Shown: positions 23,700-33,066, counted from the first letter of the stretch. The stretch: 54,954 bases of DNA from Collinsella sp. TF08-11AT (GCF_003437035.1 NZ_QSRL01000007.1:57901-112854), one strand, 5' to 3'. The notes: generated from the sequence alone by a model not told the origin. Numbers and translations: made by a program.

Positions 23700-25478
23700 A
23701 TGGCCGCCTTGTTCACGACCCCCAAGCGCAATGACAAAACCTCTGGAGCCCATTTTATCGAGCCCGACGTGCGCCGTCGCACGCTGCTCGCACACGGCAG
23801 CTGGCGCCGCGTGACACGCCGCATCGTTGTAGGCGCCGTATGCGCGCTTACGGTAAGCTCGCTGCTCATGCCGAGCATCTCGCTCGCAGCCGAGTGGGTC
23901 AACGTCGGCGGCACTCAGTACAACACTGCAGCAGGCGACGAGGCCGGCACCTGGGCCTGGGACGGCGCCGACGACATGAAACTCAACGGCTATAACGGCG
24001 GTGCGATCCAGGCTGCGGGCAAGCTCAACATTGCCTACGAGGGCAAGAACACCGTGAAAACCGAGCCCGATTACACCGGAGCCGCCATCAAGGCGCAGGA
24101 TGGCACTAGCCAGAAAGCAGAGTTGAACATAACGAGCTCGAATAGCACGGATGAGCTCAATGTGACAGCTGAGGCCGATGCAATTAAATCCACAGGCGAC
24201 CTCTCCATTTCTGGCCCAGGCACTGTGAACACCACAAGCACTACTTCCGACGGAATTGAGGCAAAGGGCGATCTCTCTATCACGGGCTCGGGCACCGTGA
24301 ATGCAACGGGCGGTACCGAAGGCATCCAATCCAAGGGCAAGACCACCATCGATTCCTCTGGCACAGTGATCGCTAAAGGAAGCGAAGGTTACGGCATCGC
24401 CGCGGGCAGTGACCTGATCATCAAAGGCGGTGGCAAGGTAGAAGCAAGCTCGATAGAAGAAGCGGCGATTTGGGCTGACGGCAACATCGACATCTCGGGC
24501 GGCAGCCAGGTCGAGGCAAGCTCCCAGGGAGATCTTGCCGTCGACGCTGAGGGTAGTCTCGCGGTCACGAACGCCTCCCTTGACGCAAGCGGTGTTGAAT
24601 ATGGTGTCTATGCCTACAAGGGCGTTACGCTCGATCACGCGACCGTGACGGTCCGCACAAGCGCGAGCGGCGGCCAGGCCATCGCCCTCATCACTGACGG
24701 GGACGACATCGTCATCAAGAATGGTTCCATCGTGGACGCGTTCGCAGAAGGCAAATTCTCGGTTGCAATCTCTACCAGAAACCACCAGCCAAACGTCGCT
24801 GGCGGCCACATCTACATCAGCGACTCCGTTGTTAAGGCTATAGCCCGCTATGTCGAGACCGGTGGCGATGGCCCCGATCACTACAGCAACGACCAAAGCG
24901 GCGAGGTCATCCCTGAGCCTAGGGGTCTGAACATCGGTATCTTCGCCCAGACCTACGAGGGCATCACACCCGCGAGTATCTCGATCGTCCGCAGCAAGCT
25001 CACGGCCGAGGGAGACACGGCGGCAATCTTCGCTCTTGCCATAAGCGAGGATGGCAAGGCGATCGGCACCATCGAGATCGAAGGCGCTCCCATCCAGACG
25101 CCCGCAGGCGGCAAGATCATTAACTATCGCTACGAAGAAGAGTGCGGCCCCAGCATCTCCTACGAGGCAGGTCAAACCATCGGCACGGGCGACGCCACGA
25201 TCGACTCCCCCTATGACGCCGCTGTCGCCAAGCGCACGGTCACCGTGCCTCCCGAGGAGATCAAACCCGAGGAAAAGTCCGGCGAGACCAAGCCCGAGGG
25301 TTCCAAGTCCGAGGTCACGAAGACAACCAAGACCGTTGCAGTTGCAGCCACGGGAGCCAAGATCGCCGGCAAACTCGCAGCAACCGGCGACGCCTCGAGC
25401 ACAGCCATCGTGGCAGCCGCCCTTGCGGGAACAGCCGCCATCGCCGCGGGCGCCGTGGTGAGCCGCAAGCGCTCGTAA
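23700..25478 (+). CDS. LAATG-anchored beta-helix surface protein 1
   Basis: 592 aa. An unusually long basic N-region (RRR, RRVTRR) precedes a hydrophobic segment (about 42-60) with likely cleavage after SLAA (residue 64). The mature part (about 110-450) repeats a 20-25-residue unit such as AKGDLSITGSGTVNAT, GSDLIIKGGGKVEAS and GNIDISGGSQVEAS, predicting a right-handed parallel beta-helix like carbohydrate-binding Cthe_2159 domains. A Lys/Pro/Glu-rich linker leads to LAATGD (559-564), a hydrophobic stretch and RKRS: an LAxTG sorting signal of the class E sortase kind. GGGAG precedes the ATG. It is the first of a tandem pair. The ligand is unknown; mucin or polysaccharide adhesion is an inference. 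Confidence 0.88.
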   Translation: MAALFTTPKRNDKTSGAHFIEPDVRRRTLLAHGSWRRVTRRIVVGAVCALTVSSLLMPSISLAAEWVNVGGTQYNTAAGDEAGTWAWDGADDMKLNGYNGGAIQAAGKLNIAYEGKNTVKTEPDYTGAAIKAQDGTSQKAELNITSSNSTDELNVTAEADAIKSTGDLSISGPGTVNTTSTTSDGIEAKGDLSITGSGTVNATGGTEGIQSKGKTTIDSSGTVIAKGSEGYGIAAGSDLIIKGGGKVEASSIEEAAIWADGNIDISGGSQVEASSQGDLAVDAEGSLAVTNASLDASGVEYGVYAYKGVTLDHATVTVRTSASGGQAIALITDGDDIVIKNGSIVDAFAEGKFSVAISTRNHQPNVAGGHIYISDSVVKAIARYVETGGDGPDHYSNDQSGEVIPEPRGLNIGIFAQTYEGITPASISIVRSKLTAEGDTAAIFALAISEDGKAIGTIEIEGAPIQTPAGGKIINYRYEEECGPSISYEAGQTIGTGDATIDSPYDAAVAKRTVTVPPEEIKPEEKSGETKPEGSKSEVTKTTKTVAVAATGAKIAGKLAATGDASSTAIVAAALAGTAAIAAGAVVSRKRS

Positions 25479-25499
25479 ACACTTTTTCGCACAGGACGG

Positions 25500-25544
25500 G
25501 TGGATCGCAGCCCTTGCCTTCCTCGTCTACTTCTTCGTAGCGTA
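25500..25544 (+). repeat. exact copy of the permease 3' end (duplication scar)
   Basis: 45 bp identical to the permease 3' end at 23447-23492, including the codons for the permease C-terminus (ALAFLVYFFVA) and the first stop-codon bases. It has no reading context here. It is followed by a decayed copy of the permease terminator, so the duplicated unit began inside the permease gene. Confidence 0.95.
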
Positions 25545-25571
25545 AGGGCAAGGCTGCAAAAGCTGAACAAT

Positions 25572-25610
25572 AAAGCGCGGAGTCGCCATGCGGCCCCGCG
25601 CTTTTCTTTT
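25572..25610 (+). terminator. terminator behind surface protein gene 1
   Basis: AAAGCGCGG / CCGCGCTTT stem followed by TCTTTT. It is the duplicated version of the hairpin at 23516-23560, now ending the first surface-protein gene. Confidence 0.75.
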
Positions 25611-25749
25611 AGCGCCGGTCCCTGCGCCGGCGTGCGGCCTATTTCTCCCCCATTTTGGCCATTTTGCCCTCCAAACGGCACTACCGCCGGCAACATCCAG
25701 CAGATACGCTGAATCTAGTCGTACAGGCCCTATGAGAACGGGAGCAGCC

Positions 25750-27534
25750 ATGGCAGCCTTGTTCACGACCCCCAAACGCAATGACACTACCGCCGGAACC
25801 CATGTTGCCGAACCCGACGTTCGCCGTCGCATAGGACTCGCACACGGCAGCTGGCGCCGCGTGACGCGCCGCATCGTCGCGGGCGCCGTGTGCGCGCTCA
25901 CGGTGAGCTCGCTGCTCATGCCGAGCGTCTCGCTCGCAGCGGAATGGGTCAAGGTCGGCGGCAACAAGTACAACACCGCGGCGAGCGACGAGGCCGGTAC
26001 CTGGTCGTGGGACGGCGCCGACGACTTGAAGCTCAACAACTATAACGGCGGCGAGATCCAGGCCGCAGGCAAGCTCAACGTGAATTACTCGGGAAACAAC
26101 ATCGTCACTGCCGACTGGATCGAAGGCATCAAGGCTTCTCATGGCACTAACGAGAATGCCGAGCTCAATATCCAAGGCGACGCGGGCAGCACGCTCAGCG
26201 TGACATCTACTGAGGACGCTATCCTCTCCACGGGTAATATCAACATCGACGGAGCCGGATCCGTCAACGCCACGAGCACTGGGTTTGACGCCATAAATGC
26301 CGGGGGTGATCTCGCTATCAAAGGTTCGGGCAACGTCAACGCCACGGGTGCATCGGATGGCATCAGGGCAAACGGTAATATCACGATTGACGACAGCGGA
26401 GCCGTCACCGCCAGGGCTACCGAGGACAAGGGTATTGGAACCGACAAGAACCTCACCATCAAGGGTGGCGGGACGGTCGAGGCAAGCTCAGCTGATGGTG
26501 AGGCCCTTTGGAGCGGCGGCAATATCAACATCTCGGACGGCAGCCAGGTCAAGGCAAGCTCCGAGAAAGACGCTGCCGTCGAGGCCAAGGGCAGCCTCGC
26601 AGCCACAAACGCCTCCCTCAACGTAAACGGTGTTGAATATGGCGTCTATGCCCACAAGGGCATCACCCTCGATCATGCAAACGTGACGGTCCGTGCAGGT
26701 AAAGGCAGATACGGTGGCGCCATCGCCCTCTTCACCTACCAGGACGACATCGTCGTCAAGAACGGCTCCACCGTGGACGCGTTTGCGGAAGGTGAGGTTT
26801 CGGCTGCATTCTCCACCAGAAACGATCGACCCAACGAGAAGGGTGGCCACATCTACATCAGCGACTCCGTTGTCAAGGCCATAGCCCGCTATGTCGAGAA
26901 CGGCGACGGCCCCACCCCCTACAGCGAAAACCAAGATGGCGAGACGAGCCCCGAGCCCCAAGGCGAGAACATCGGCATCATCGCCCAGACCAGCGAGGGC
27001 GTCACACCCGCAGTCATCTCGATCATCCGCAGCAAGGTAACGGCCGAAGGAGATACAGCGGCAATCTTTGCCCGTGCCATGAGCGCTGACGGCAAGACAA
27101 TCGGCACCATCAAGATTGAGAACGCCGCCATCCAGACGCCCGAAGGCGGCAAGGTCATTGGCTATCGCAAGCTCCGTGACGACATCTACGAGGCAGGCCA
27201 AGCCATCGGCACGGGCGACGCCACGGTCGACTCCCTCTATATCAAAGCAGTCGCCAAGAGCATGGTCATCGCACCTCCCGAGGTAGCCAAGCCGGAAGAC
27301 CCCAAGCCCGACGAGACCAAGCCCGCAGAAAGCAAGCCCGCGGAGTCCAAGCAGAACCCAAAGCCTGAGGGCTCAAAGCCGACCAAGGCCGTTGCGGCTT
27401 CAATCACGAAAGCCAAGACTACCGGCGTGCTCGCGGCAACCGGCGACACCTCGGGTGCGGTCATCGTGGCAACCGTCCTTGCGGGAACAGCCGCTATCGC
27501 CGCAGGCACCATGGCGAGCCGCAAACGCTCGTAG
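25750..27534 (+). CDS. LAATG-anchored beta-helix surface protein 2
   Basis: 594 aa, a paralogue of the preceding gene along its full length. It has the same export signal (RRIVAGAVCALTVSSLLMPS, cleavage near SLAA), the same beta-helix repeats (GGDLAIKGSGNVNAT, GNITIDDSGAVTAR, KNLTIKGGGTVEAS) and a longer Pro/Lys/Glu linker. It also ends in LAATGD (561-566), a hydrophobic stretch and RKRS. The middle of the helix has diverged most, while the signal, the DAFAEG...HIYISDSVVKAIARYVE block and the anchor are nearly unchanged. About 100 bp of upstream sequence (including CTCCAAACGGCACTACCG) is also conserved between the two genes, so they probably share regulation. It is ended by the strong terminator at 27592. 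Confidence 0.88.
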   Translation: MAALFTTPKRNDTTAGTHVAEPDVRRRIGLAHGSWRRVTRRIVAGAVCALTVSSLLMPSVSLAAEWVKVGGNKYNTAASDEAGTWSWDGADDLKLNNYNGGEIQAAGKLNVNYSGNNIVTADWIEGIKASHGTNENAELNIQGDAGSTLSVTSTEDAILSTGNINIDGAGSVNATSTGFDAINAGGDLAIKGSGNVNATGASDGIRANGNITIDDSGAVTARATEDKGIGTDKNLTIKGGGTVEASSADGEALWSGGNINISDGSQVKASSEKDAAVEAKGSLAATNASLNVNGVEYGVYAHKGITLDHANVTVRAGKGRYGGAIALFTYQDDIVVKNGSTVDAFAEGEVSAAFSTRNDRPNEKGGHIYISDSVVKAIARYVENGDGPTPYSENQDGETSPEPQGENIGIIAQTSEGVTPAVISIIRSKVTAEGDTAAIFARAMSADGKTIGTIKIENAAIQTPEGGKVIGYRKLRDDIYEAGQAIGTGDATVDSLYIKAVAKSMVIAPPEVAKPEDPKPDETKPAESKPAESKQNPKPEGSKPTKAVAASITKAKTTGVLAATGDTSGAVIVATVLAGTAAIAAGTMASRKRS

Positions 27535-27591
27535 ACACCCTTGCGCACATGACAGCTCCCGCGAAGACCCTGAGCCCCAGCACCGTTTAAC

Positions 27592-27632
27592 AACGCCACC
27601 GCCGAGCTCCCCTCCGGCGGTGGCGTTTTCCA
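27592..27632 (+). terminator. terminator of surface protein gene 2
   Basis: Stem AACGCCACCGCCG / CGGCGGTGGCGTT, 13 bp, followed by TTC. Confidence 0.85.
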
Positions 27633-27741
27633 TATGCGTCCGCAGGGTATGCACGAGATTGTCTTTGGTCTAGCCCAACCTGCATGAGCCGGCGTGCGAC
27701 AATGGGGGCCGTCGATATCACAACGCCGAGAGAAGCCCGTC

Positions 27742-28407
27742 ATGAAAGCGCATCAAAAGCAGATAACCGTTCATGCACAGCATGCCGAAAGCGCACCAGT
27801 CATCTATCTTCCCGTGGTCATAGGCGACGGCACGGAGGTTTATGAACGCTGCCGAGAGCTCAACTGCCCGCCCTTCACGCTTGTCGGCATTGGCAGCCTC
27901 AACTGGAATCGCGAGCTGAGCCCCTGGGGATGCGACGGTACCGTGCGCGATGCCGAGCCCTTTGGCGGTCAGGCTTCCGGATTTCTCGATGAGCTGTTGA
28001 ACTGGATAATCCCAGAGGCCGAGTCATCGCTTCCTCAGCCGCCCACCTGGCGCGGCATTGCCGGCTACTCGCTCGCGGGCCTCTTCGCGCTCTGGTCCCT
28101 CTGGCAAACCGACGCCTTTAGCCGCGCCGCAAGCGCATCGGGGTCGTTGTGGTTTCCCGACTTTGTCGATCGCGCCAGCACGGCCCCTTTTGCCGGCAAC
28201 CCGCAGGCCGTCTATCTGTCACTCGGCAAAAAGGAGACCAAGACACCCAACCGCATGATGCGGCATGTACTCGACGACACACGCGCGATGGAAGCGTTGC
28301 TCGTCGCGCGCGGCATTCCAACAACGCTGGAGCTCAACCCCGGCAATCACTTTGCCCAAACCGATCTGCGCATGGCACGTGGCATCCACTGGATATTGAC
28401 GCATTAA
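27742..28407 (+). CDS. alpha/beta hydrolase, esterase-like
   Basis: 221 aa. The nucleophile elbow GIAGYSLAGLFALW (Ser about residue 119) has the G-x-S-x-G form of the Fes/IroE/enterochelin-esterase-like (esterase D) group. A late Asp (DDTRAMEAL) and NPGNHFAQ can supply the acid and the His of the triad. It lacks a signal peptide, so it is cytosolic; the substrate is unknown. ATG at 27742 is used; the ribosome site is a weak GAGAGAAG. It is convergent with the uracil permease across a bidirectional terminator. Confidence 0.8.
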   Translation: MKAHQKQITVHAQHAESAPVIYLPVVIGDGTEVYERCRELNCPPFTLVGIGSLNWNRELSPWGCDGTVRDAEPFGGQASGFLDELLNWIIPEAESSLPQPPTWRGIAGYSLAGLFALWSLWQTDAFSRAASASGSLWFPDFVDRASTAPFAGNPQAVYLSLGKKETKTPNRMMRHVLDDTRAMEALLVARGIPTTLELNPGNHFAQTDLRMARGIHWILTH

Positions 28408-28444
28408 AAATGACGCCCGCGCGTACGCATGGGCGCCATTTTTT
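28406..28444. terminator. bidirectional terminator between esterase and uracil permease genes
   Basis: AAAAATGACGCCC / GGGCGCCATTTTT with a 12-nt loop. T-runs exist on both strands, so it can end both convergent genes. Confidence 0.85.
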
Positions 28445-28464
28445 GATTCAGCTGGACGCAGTTG

Positions 28465-29799
28465 TTACTCAGCAGCCTCCTCAAGCTCGGAGACATCAAA
28501 CTCAAAGTCGTTACCCGGCAGGATGGCGTTGAGCACAATGCCCACCAGCGAGCCCACGGCAAGACCGGAAAGCGAAATCGTCACGCCGCCCAATTCCAGC
28601 ACGATGGCGCCGGCGGTGCTGTACGCAATGCCGAGCGAAAGCACGAGCACCAGGGCGGCCACCAGCACGTTGCGGTTATTTTGGAAATCGACCTGGTTCT
28701 CGATGAGGTTGCGGACGCCCACGGCGCTGATCATGCCATAGAGCACGAGCGACACACCGCCGATTACGCACGCCGGCATGGCCGCAATGACAGCCGCGAA
28801 CTTGGGGCAGAACGAAAGCACGATGGCGCAACACGCGGCAATGCGAATCACGCGCGGGTCGAACACGCGCGTCAGGGCGAGCACGCCGGTGTTCTCGCCA
28901 TAGGTGGTGTTAGCCGGAGCGCCAAAGAGCGATGCGAGAATGGTCGCCAGGCCGTCGCCAAGCAGCGTGCGATGCAGGCCAGGATCGGCGATGTAGTTAC
29001 GCTCGCAGGTGGAGCCGATAGCCGAGATATCACCGATATGCTCGATCATGGTCGCAAATGCCAGCGGCATAATGGTGATGATGGCCGTCGTGGCAAGACC
29101 GCTATCGAACTGCGGCCCAAAGAGTGCAAACACGGTGTTGTCCCACACGATGGGCAGACCGACCCACGGAGCGGCGGCAACGCCCGAGAAATCAACCTCG
29201 CCGAGCGCAGCCGCAACGGCATAGCTCACCACAACGCCCAGCAAAATCGGCACGATCTTGACCATGCCACGGCCCCAGATGTTGCAGATGACGATAACGG
29301 CAACGGCAATGACAGCCACAAGCCAGTTGGTCTGGCAGTTAGCAATAGCGGAACTTGCCAGGATCAAGCCGATGGAAATGACGATGGGGCCAGTCACTAC
29401 CGGCGGGAAGAAGCGCATAACGCGCTTGGCACCAAACGCGCGAAACAGGGCCGCCAGCACCGGATAGAGCAGGCCGGCACAGGCTACACCTAGGCAGGCG
29501 TAGGGCAAAAGCTCGGCCTCGCCGTTGGGCGCGATGGCGGCATAACCGGCAATAAAGGCAAACGAAGATCCCAAAAACGCTGGCACCTTGCCGCGCGATA
29601 GGAAGTGGAAGAGCAGCGTGCCCAGGCCGGCAAATAAAAGCGTTGCCGAAACCGAAAGGCCGGTGAGCACGGGCACCAACACCGTGGCGCCAAACATGGC
29701 AAACAGGTGCTGCAGGCCGAGCAAGAACATGCGCGGGCGACCGAGCGACGACGCATCGTAGATGGCATCGGCGACGGCGGGCGTCGAGGATTGGGACAT
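28465..29799 (-). CDS. uraA: uracil:cation symporter (NCS2, UraA-like)
   Basis: 444 aa with about 14 hydrophobic segments. LLGLQHLFAMFGATVLVPVL near the N-terminus, the substrate-binding Glu blocks MPLAFATMIEHIGDI and GAPANTTYGENTGVLALT, and FFPPVVTGPIV are typical of UraA/PyrP uracil permeases, which import uracil with a proton. AAAGGA sits six bases before ATG at 29799; the longer frame is not preceded by a site. No PyrR attenuator was recognised in the 120-bp leader. The C-terminus is acidic. Confidence 0.93.
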   Translation of the reverse strand: MSQSSTPAVADAIYDASSLGRPRMFLLGLQHLFAMFGATVLVPVLTGLSVSATLLFAGLGTLLFHFLSRGKVPAFLGSSFAFIAGYAAIAPNGEAELLPYACLGVACAGLLYPVLAALFRAFGAKRVMRFFPPVVTGPIVISIGLILASSAIANCQTNWLVAVIAVAVIVICNIWGRGMVKIVPILLGVVVSYAVAAALGEVDFSGVAAAPWVGLPIVWDNTVFALFGPQFDSGLATTAIITIMPLAFATMIEHIGDISAIGSTCERNYIADPGLHRTLLGDGLATILASLFGAPANTTYGENTGVLALTRVFDPRVIRIAACCAIVLSFCPKFAAVIAAMPACVIGGVSLVLYGMISAVGVRNLIENQVDFQNNRNVLVAALVLVLSLGIAYSTAGAIVLELGGVTISLSGLAVGSLVGIVLNAILPGNDFEFDVSELEEAAE

Positions 29800-29921
29800 G
29801 GATGTCCTTTCATAATGGAAGGGCGCCCGGGCATATCGGATTACCTGCCCGAACGATACGATCCGAACCATTGTACGCGATGCATGCCGCTCCGACCACG
29901 ACGCCCCTGCGAACGGCAGCA

Positions 29922-31055
29922 CTACTTCCAGACACGCTCGGCAATGCGCCTAACCAGCGCAATCTTTGCCCACTGTTCGTCCTCGGTCAGCTTGTTGCCG
30001 ATCTCGCAGCTGGCAAAGCCACACTGGGGCGACAGGTACAGGTTCTCGAGCGGCACGTACTTTGCGGCTTCGCGGATGCGCTCGACGATAACATCCTCGT
30101 TCTCGAGCTCTGCCGCCTTGGTGGTTACCAAGCCCAGCACGACCTTCTTGCCCGGGGCAACGTACTTGAGCGGCTCAAAACCGCCGGCGCGCGGCGTATC
30201 GAACTCCAGGTAGAATGCGTCGACATCCTCATGTGCAAACAGGTACGGCGCGATGGGGTCATAGCCGCCCTCGAAAGCATAGGTAGAGTGGTAGTTGCCG
30301 CGGCACACGTGCGTGTTAATGACGAGGTCGTCGGGCTTGTCCTCGATGGCGGCGTTGTTGAGCGCCACGCCCAGCTCGCTCACCCTTTGCAGGTCAACCG
30401 GGCTCATGCCGGTCTTGGACACAAAGTCGGTATCGCAATAGATGCCCCAGGTGCAGTCATCAAATTGAATGTTGCGGCAGCCTGCGGCATACAGGTCGGC
30501 GATCACCGTGCGATAAGCGGCTGCAATTGCGTCGGCAAGTTCCTCATCGGTCTTATAGACAGCGCGCAGGCTCTCCTGCTGGCCATCGCAGCGGTCGAGC
30601 GTAACCTCCGAGAACGTCTGAATCGGCGCCGGAATGGTCTGACGCGCAACCTGACCCTCCCCCTCGAGTGCCTTGACAAACTTAAAGTGCTCGACGAAGG
30701 GGTGGTTCTCGCCGCTGATGGGGCCGGTCACCACGGCGGTATCGGCCGTGGTCTCCTCGTCGTGGAACATATAGCCCGTACGCGAGGTGCGGCGTTCAAT
30801 GCCGTTGAGCCCCCACATAAAGTCGAGGTGCCAGTAACTGCGACGAAACTCGCCATCGGTAATCACCTGCAGGCCAGCGGCCTTTTGCTTGTCCACCAGG
30901 TCGCGAATAGCCTCATCCTCGACGGCCTTAAGCCCCTCGGCATCAAGCGTGCCTGCCGCATAGGCAGCGCGGGCATCCTTTACGGCCTGCGGACGAAGAA
31001 AGCTGCCGACGATATCAGCGCGAAACGGCGCGTTCGGTTGAATTGAAGTGCTCAT
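29922..31055 (-). CDS. cobalamin-independent methionine synthase-like protein (YxjG type)
   Basis: 377 aa, the length of the single-domain MetE C-terminal family (YxjG/YxjH of Bacillus), which transfers a methyl group to homocysteine or a related thiol. Zinc-ligand blocks THVCRGNYHS (His and Cys) and PQCGFASCEIG (Cys), the Glu in YLEFDTPRAGGFEPL and the N-terminal GSFLRP and DGEFRR motifs are all visible. The N-terminal domain of full MetE is absent, so folate specificity is uncertain. GGGAG precedes the ATG at 31055. The 155-bp upstream gap contains two palindromes and follows a LysR gene, its likely regulator. Confidence 0.9.
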   Translation of the reverse strand: MSTSIQPNAPFRADIVGSFLRPQAVKDARAAYAAGTLDAEGLKAVEDEAIRDLVDKQKAAGLQVITDGEFRRSYWHLDFMWGLNGIERRTSRTGYMFHDEETTADTAVVTGPISGENHPFVEHFKFVKALEGEGQVARQTIPAPIQTFSEVTLDRCDGQQESLRAVYKTDEELADAIAAAYRTVIADLYAAGCRNIQFDDCTWGIYCDTDFVSKTGMSPVDLQRVSELGVALNNAAIEDKPDDLVINTHVCRGNYHSTYAFEGGYDPIAPYLFAHEDVDAFYLEFDTPRAGGFEPLKYVAPGKKVVLGLVTTKAAELENEDVIVERIREAAKYVPLENLYLSPQCGFASCEIGNKLTEDEQWAKIALVRRIAERVWK

Positions 31056-31095
31056 AGATATCTCCCTTTGCATTGGTTGCTTTACTGGGACAGAG

Positions 31096-31163
31096 TATGA
31101 GCGCTCATATAGCCATCGTAAAATATACGTTTATAACAGTTTGATATAGATGCTTCCTATATC
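31096..31163. promoter_or_regulatory. two palindromes upstream of the MetE-like gene
   Basis: TATGAGCGCTCATA (31096-31109) is a perfect 14-bp palindrome. GATATAG-N7-CTATATC (31143-31163) has the T-N11-A form of LysR-family binding sites. Both lie between the LysR stop and the MetE-like start, as expected for a LysR-controlled promoter. Confidence 0.5.
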
Positions 31164-31210
31164 AGTTGGGACTGCCATGAAGAGATTTGACCTGTGCAGG
31201 ACGCAGCAGT

Positions 31211-32107
31211 CTAGATATGCTGACGGATCGCGTCGATATAGGCTTGACCGTAGCGCGTAAGCGTCGTGTTCTTGCGCGTGATGATGCCGATCTCCATGTA
31301 CTCATCCACATCGAGCGGAATCGAGATAATGCCGGGGCCGTTGAGTTCGTGGCTAATCACGCCCGAGCACACCGTGTAGCCGTTGAGGCCCATGGCCAGG
31401 TTGAACAACGTCGCACGGTCGCGCACGCGGATATTCTTGCGACGCTCAAACGTCGAGGTCAGCTCCTCGGAATAGTAAAACGAGTTGTAACTGCCCTGCT
31501 CGTAGGACAGGAACGGGTAGTCTTCCAAGTCCTCGAGCGTCACGCTGGAGCGGGCCGCCAGCGGATGGTCGGCGCATACAAAAACGTGCGGCGCGGCGCA
31601 AAAGAGTCCCTCAAACACAAGCTCATTGGCAGCGAGCATGCGCTCGATGACCTCGCGGTTGTGCTCGGACAGATATAGGATGCCCAATTCGCTTTTCATA
31701 TGCGCGACGTCCTCGATAATCTCGTGAGTCTGCTCCTCGCGCAGGGTAAAGTCGTAGCGCGCGGCATCGAACTCACGGATCACATCGACAAACGCGTTGA
31801 CGGCAAAGGAATAATGCTGGCAGCTCACACTAAAGTGCGGCACCTGCTCGGACGCGCCCTTGTACTTGCCTTCGAGCAGATCCGCCTGGTCGAGCACCTG
31901 GCGCGCGTAGCCCAAGAAGGTCTCGCCCTCCTCGGACACAATGACACCCTTGTTGGTGCGCTCAAAGATGTGCACACCCATCTCGTTTTCGAGATCGCGG
32001 ATCGACGCGGTAATCGAAGGCTGCGACACAAAGAGCCGGCGCGAGGCCTCGGTGATGCTGCCGCATTCGGCAACTTTGACGACATACCTGAGCTGTTGAA
32101 GCTTCAT
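31211..32107 (-). CDS. LysR-family transcriptional regulator
   Basis: 298 aa. The HTH (MKLQQLRYVVKVAECGSITE, then RRLFVSQPSITASIRDLENE) has the CysB/CysL-like start MKLQQLRYVVKVAE, and the effector domain follows (HFSVSCQHYSFAVNAFVDVI; ELGILYLSE; YTVCSGVISHELNG). GGGAGG lies six bases before the ATG at 32107. It starts 10 bp after the HAD gene, so the two are co-transcribed. Its position ahead of the MetE-like gene suggests control of methionine or sulfur metabolism, but the effector is unknown. Confidence 0.9.
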   Translation of the reverse strand: MKLQQLRYVVKVAECGSITEASRRLFVSQPSITASIRDLENEMGVHIFERTNKGVIVSEEGETFLGYARQVLDQADLLEGKYKGASEQVPHFSVSCQHYSFAVNAFVDVIREFDAARYDFTLREEQTHEIIEDVAHMKSELGILYLSEHNREVIERMLAANELVFEGLFCAAPHVFVCADHPLAARSSVTLEDLEDYPFLSYEQGSYNSFYYSEELTSTFERRKNIRVRDRATLFNLAMGLNGYTVCSGVISHELNGPGIISIPLDVDEYMEIGIITRKNTTLTRYGQAYIDAIRQHI

Positions 32108-32117
32108 GATGGCCTCC

Positions 32118-33026
32118 CTAGACGTCCGCGAAACCCGAACCCGCCGCATCTGCCTGACGCATAAACGACGGCATCTCCCCCGTCGCGGCGCAGGCGGCAA
32201 TCTGATGCAGAGCCCCGGCAACCGCATCGTCTGCCGCAGCGCCGATATGCCAGCGCGCGGCAGCCGTGACGGCCTCGTTGGCATTGGCGACTGCAACGGA
32301 GTTGGGGACGGCACCGATCATGGGCAGGTCGTTATCGGAATCGCCAAATACGGCCACCTCGTCGGACGTCAGGTCCAAAGCGCGCGCCAGCTCCAGCGCA
32401 GCGCAACCCTTGTCCCAACCTGCTGGAAGAATGTCGAACAGGCGCACACGATTGTTGGGAAACACGAGCGAGAGTTCCGGCACCTCAGCGGCAACGCGCT
32501 CGCGTAGCTCCGCGAGCTCCTCACGCGAACGAGCACTCCAGATATTCGCCTTGAACACCGACGCGTCATCGACGACAGGACGGCACGGGGCCTCTTCGCC
32601 CTTGAGCCATGCGTTGCCGCCCGACTCCATGGCGCGGCGCACGCGCTCGGGGTCGCTCGTCACACAATAGGCATCGTTGCCCCAAAAGTCATCACCCAGG
32701 CCGTAGACCTTCAGATACGTATCGTCGGTCTCTTGCTCCAAGTAGTCAGCCAAGCGCATAAGGGCGGCGTTGTCGGTCGCATGCGAGGCTACCACCTCGC
32801 CGTCCACAAACATGACCTGGCCGTTGCAGAACGCGCCGGTCGAGAAGCACTCGGCGCGATTGCGGAACATCCAGCCCATCGCGGAGGGCTGGCGACCCGA
32901 AACCGGGCCAAAGTGCAGACCCGCCGCCTGCAGGGCATGAATGCCCTCGATGGCGTAGTCGCTGGCGCCGTCATGCCCGGCTGGAATCAGCGTATCGTCC
33001 ATATCGGTCAGCACAAGTTTAATCAT
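32118..33026 (-). CDS. Cof-type HAD hydrolase
   Basis: 302 aa. Motif I DMDDTL (residues 8-13) gives the nucleophile Asp, VSGRQPS corresponds to motif II, a Lys in GWDKGCAALEL to motif III and GDSDNDLPMIGAV to motif IV. The large C2-type cap between them identifies the Cof/YbiV group of sugar- or nucleotide-phosphate phosphatases. Cytosolic; substrate not predictable. It is upstream of, and 10 bp from, the LysR gene. Confidence 0.9.
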   Translation of the reverse strand: MIKLVLTDMDDTLIPAGHDGASDYAIEGIHALQAAGLHFGPVSGRQPSAMGWMFRNRAECFSTGAFCNGQVMFVDGEVVASHATDNAALMRLADYLEQETDDTYLKVYGLGDDFWGNDAYCVTSDPERVRRAMESGGNAWLKGEEAPCRPVVDDASVFKANIWSARSREELAELRERVAAEVPELSLVFPNNRVRLFDILPAGWDKGCAALELARALDLTSDEVAVFGDSDNDLPMIGAVPNSVAVANANEAVTAAARWHIGAAADDAVAGALHQIAACAATGEMPSFMRQADAAGSGFADV

Positions 33027-33066
33027 AAGGCCCCCTCGGTCATTCTTAATCCCGTCTATTGTACCG

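Noticed and set aside
28462..29493. A 343-codon frame on the strand opposite the uracil permease.
   Set aside because: It is antisense to a well-supported permease with correct membrane helices, and its translation is low-complexity His/Asp/Arg/Gly without family motifs.
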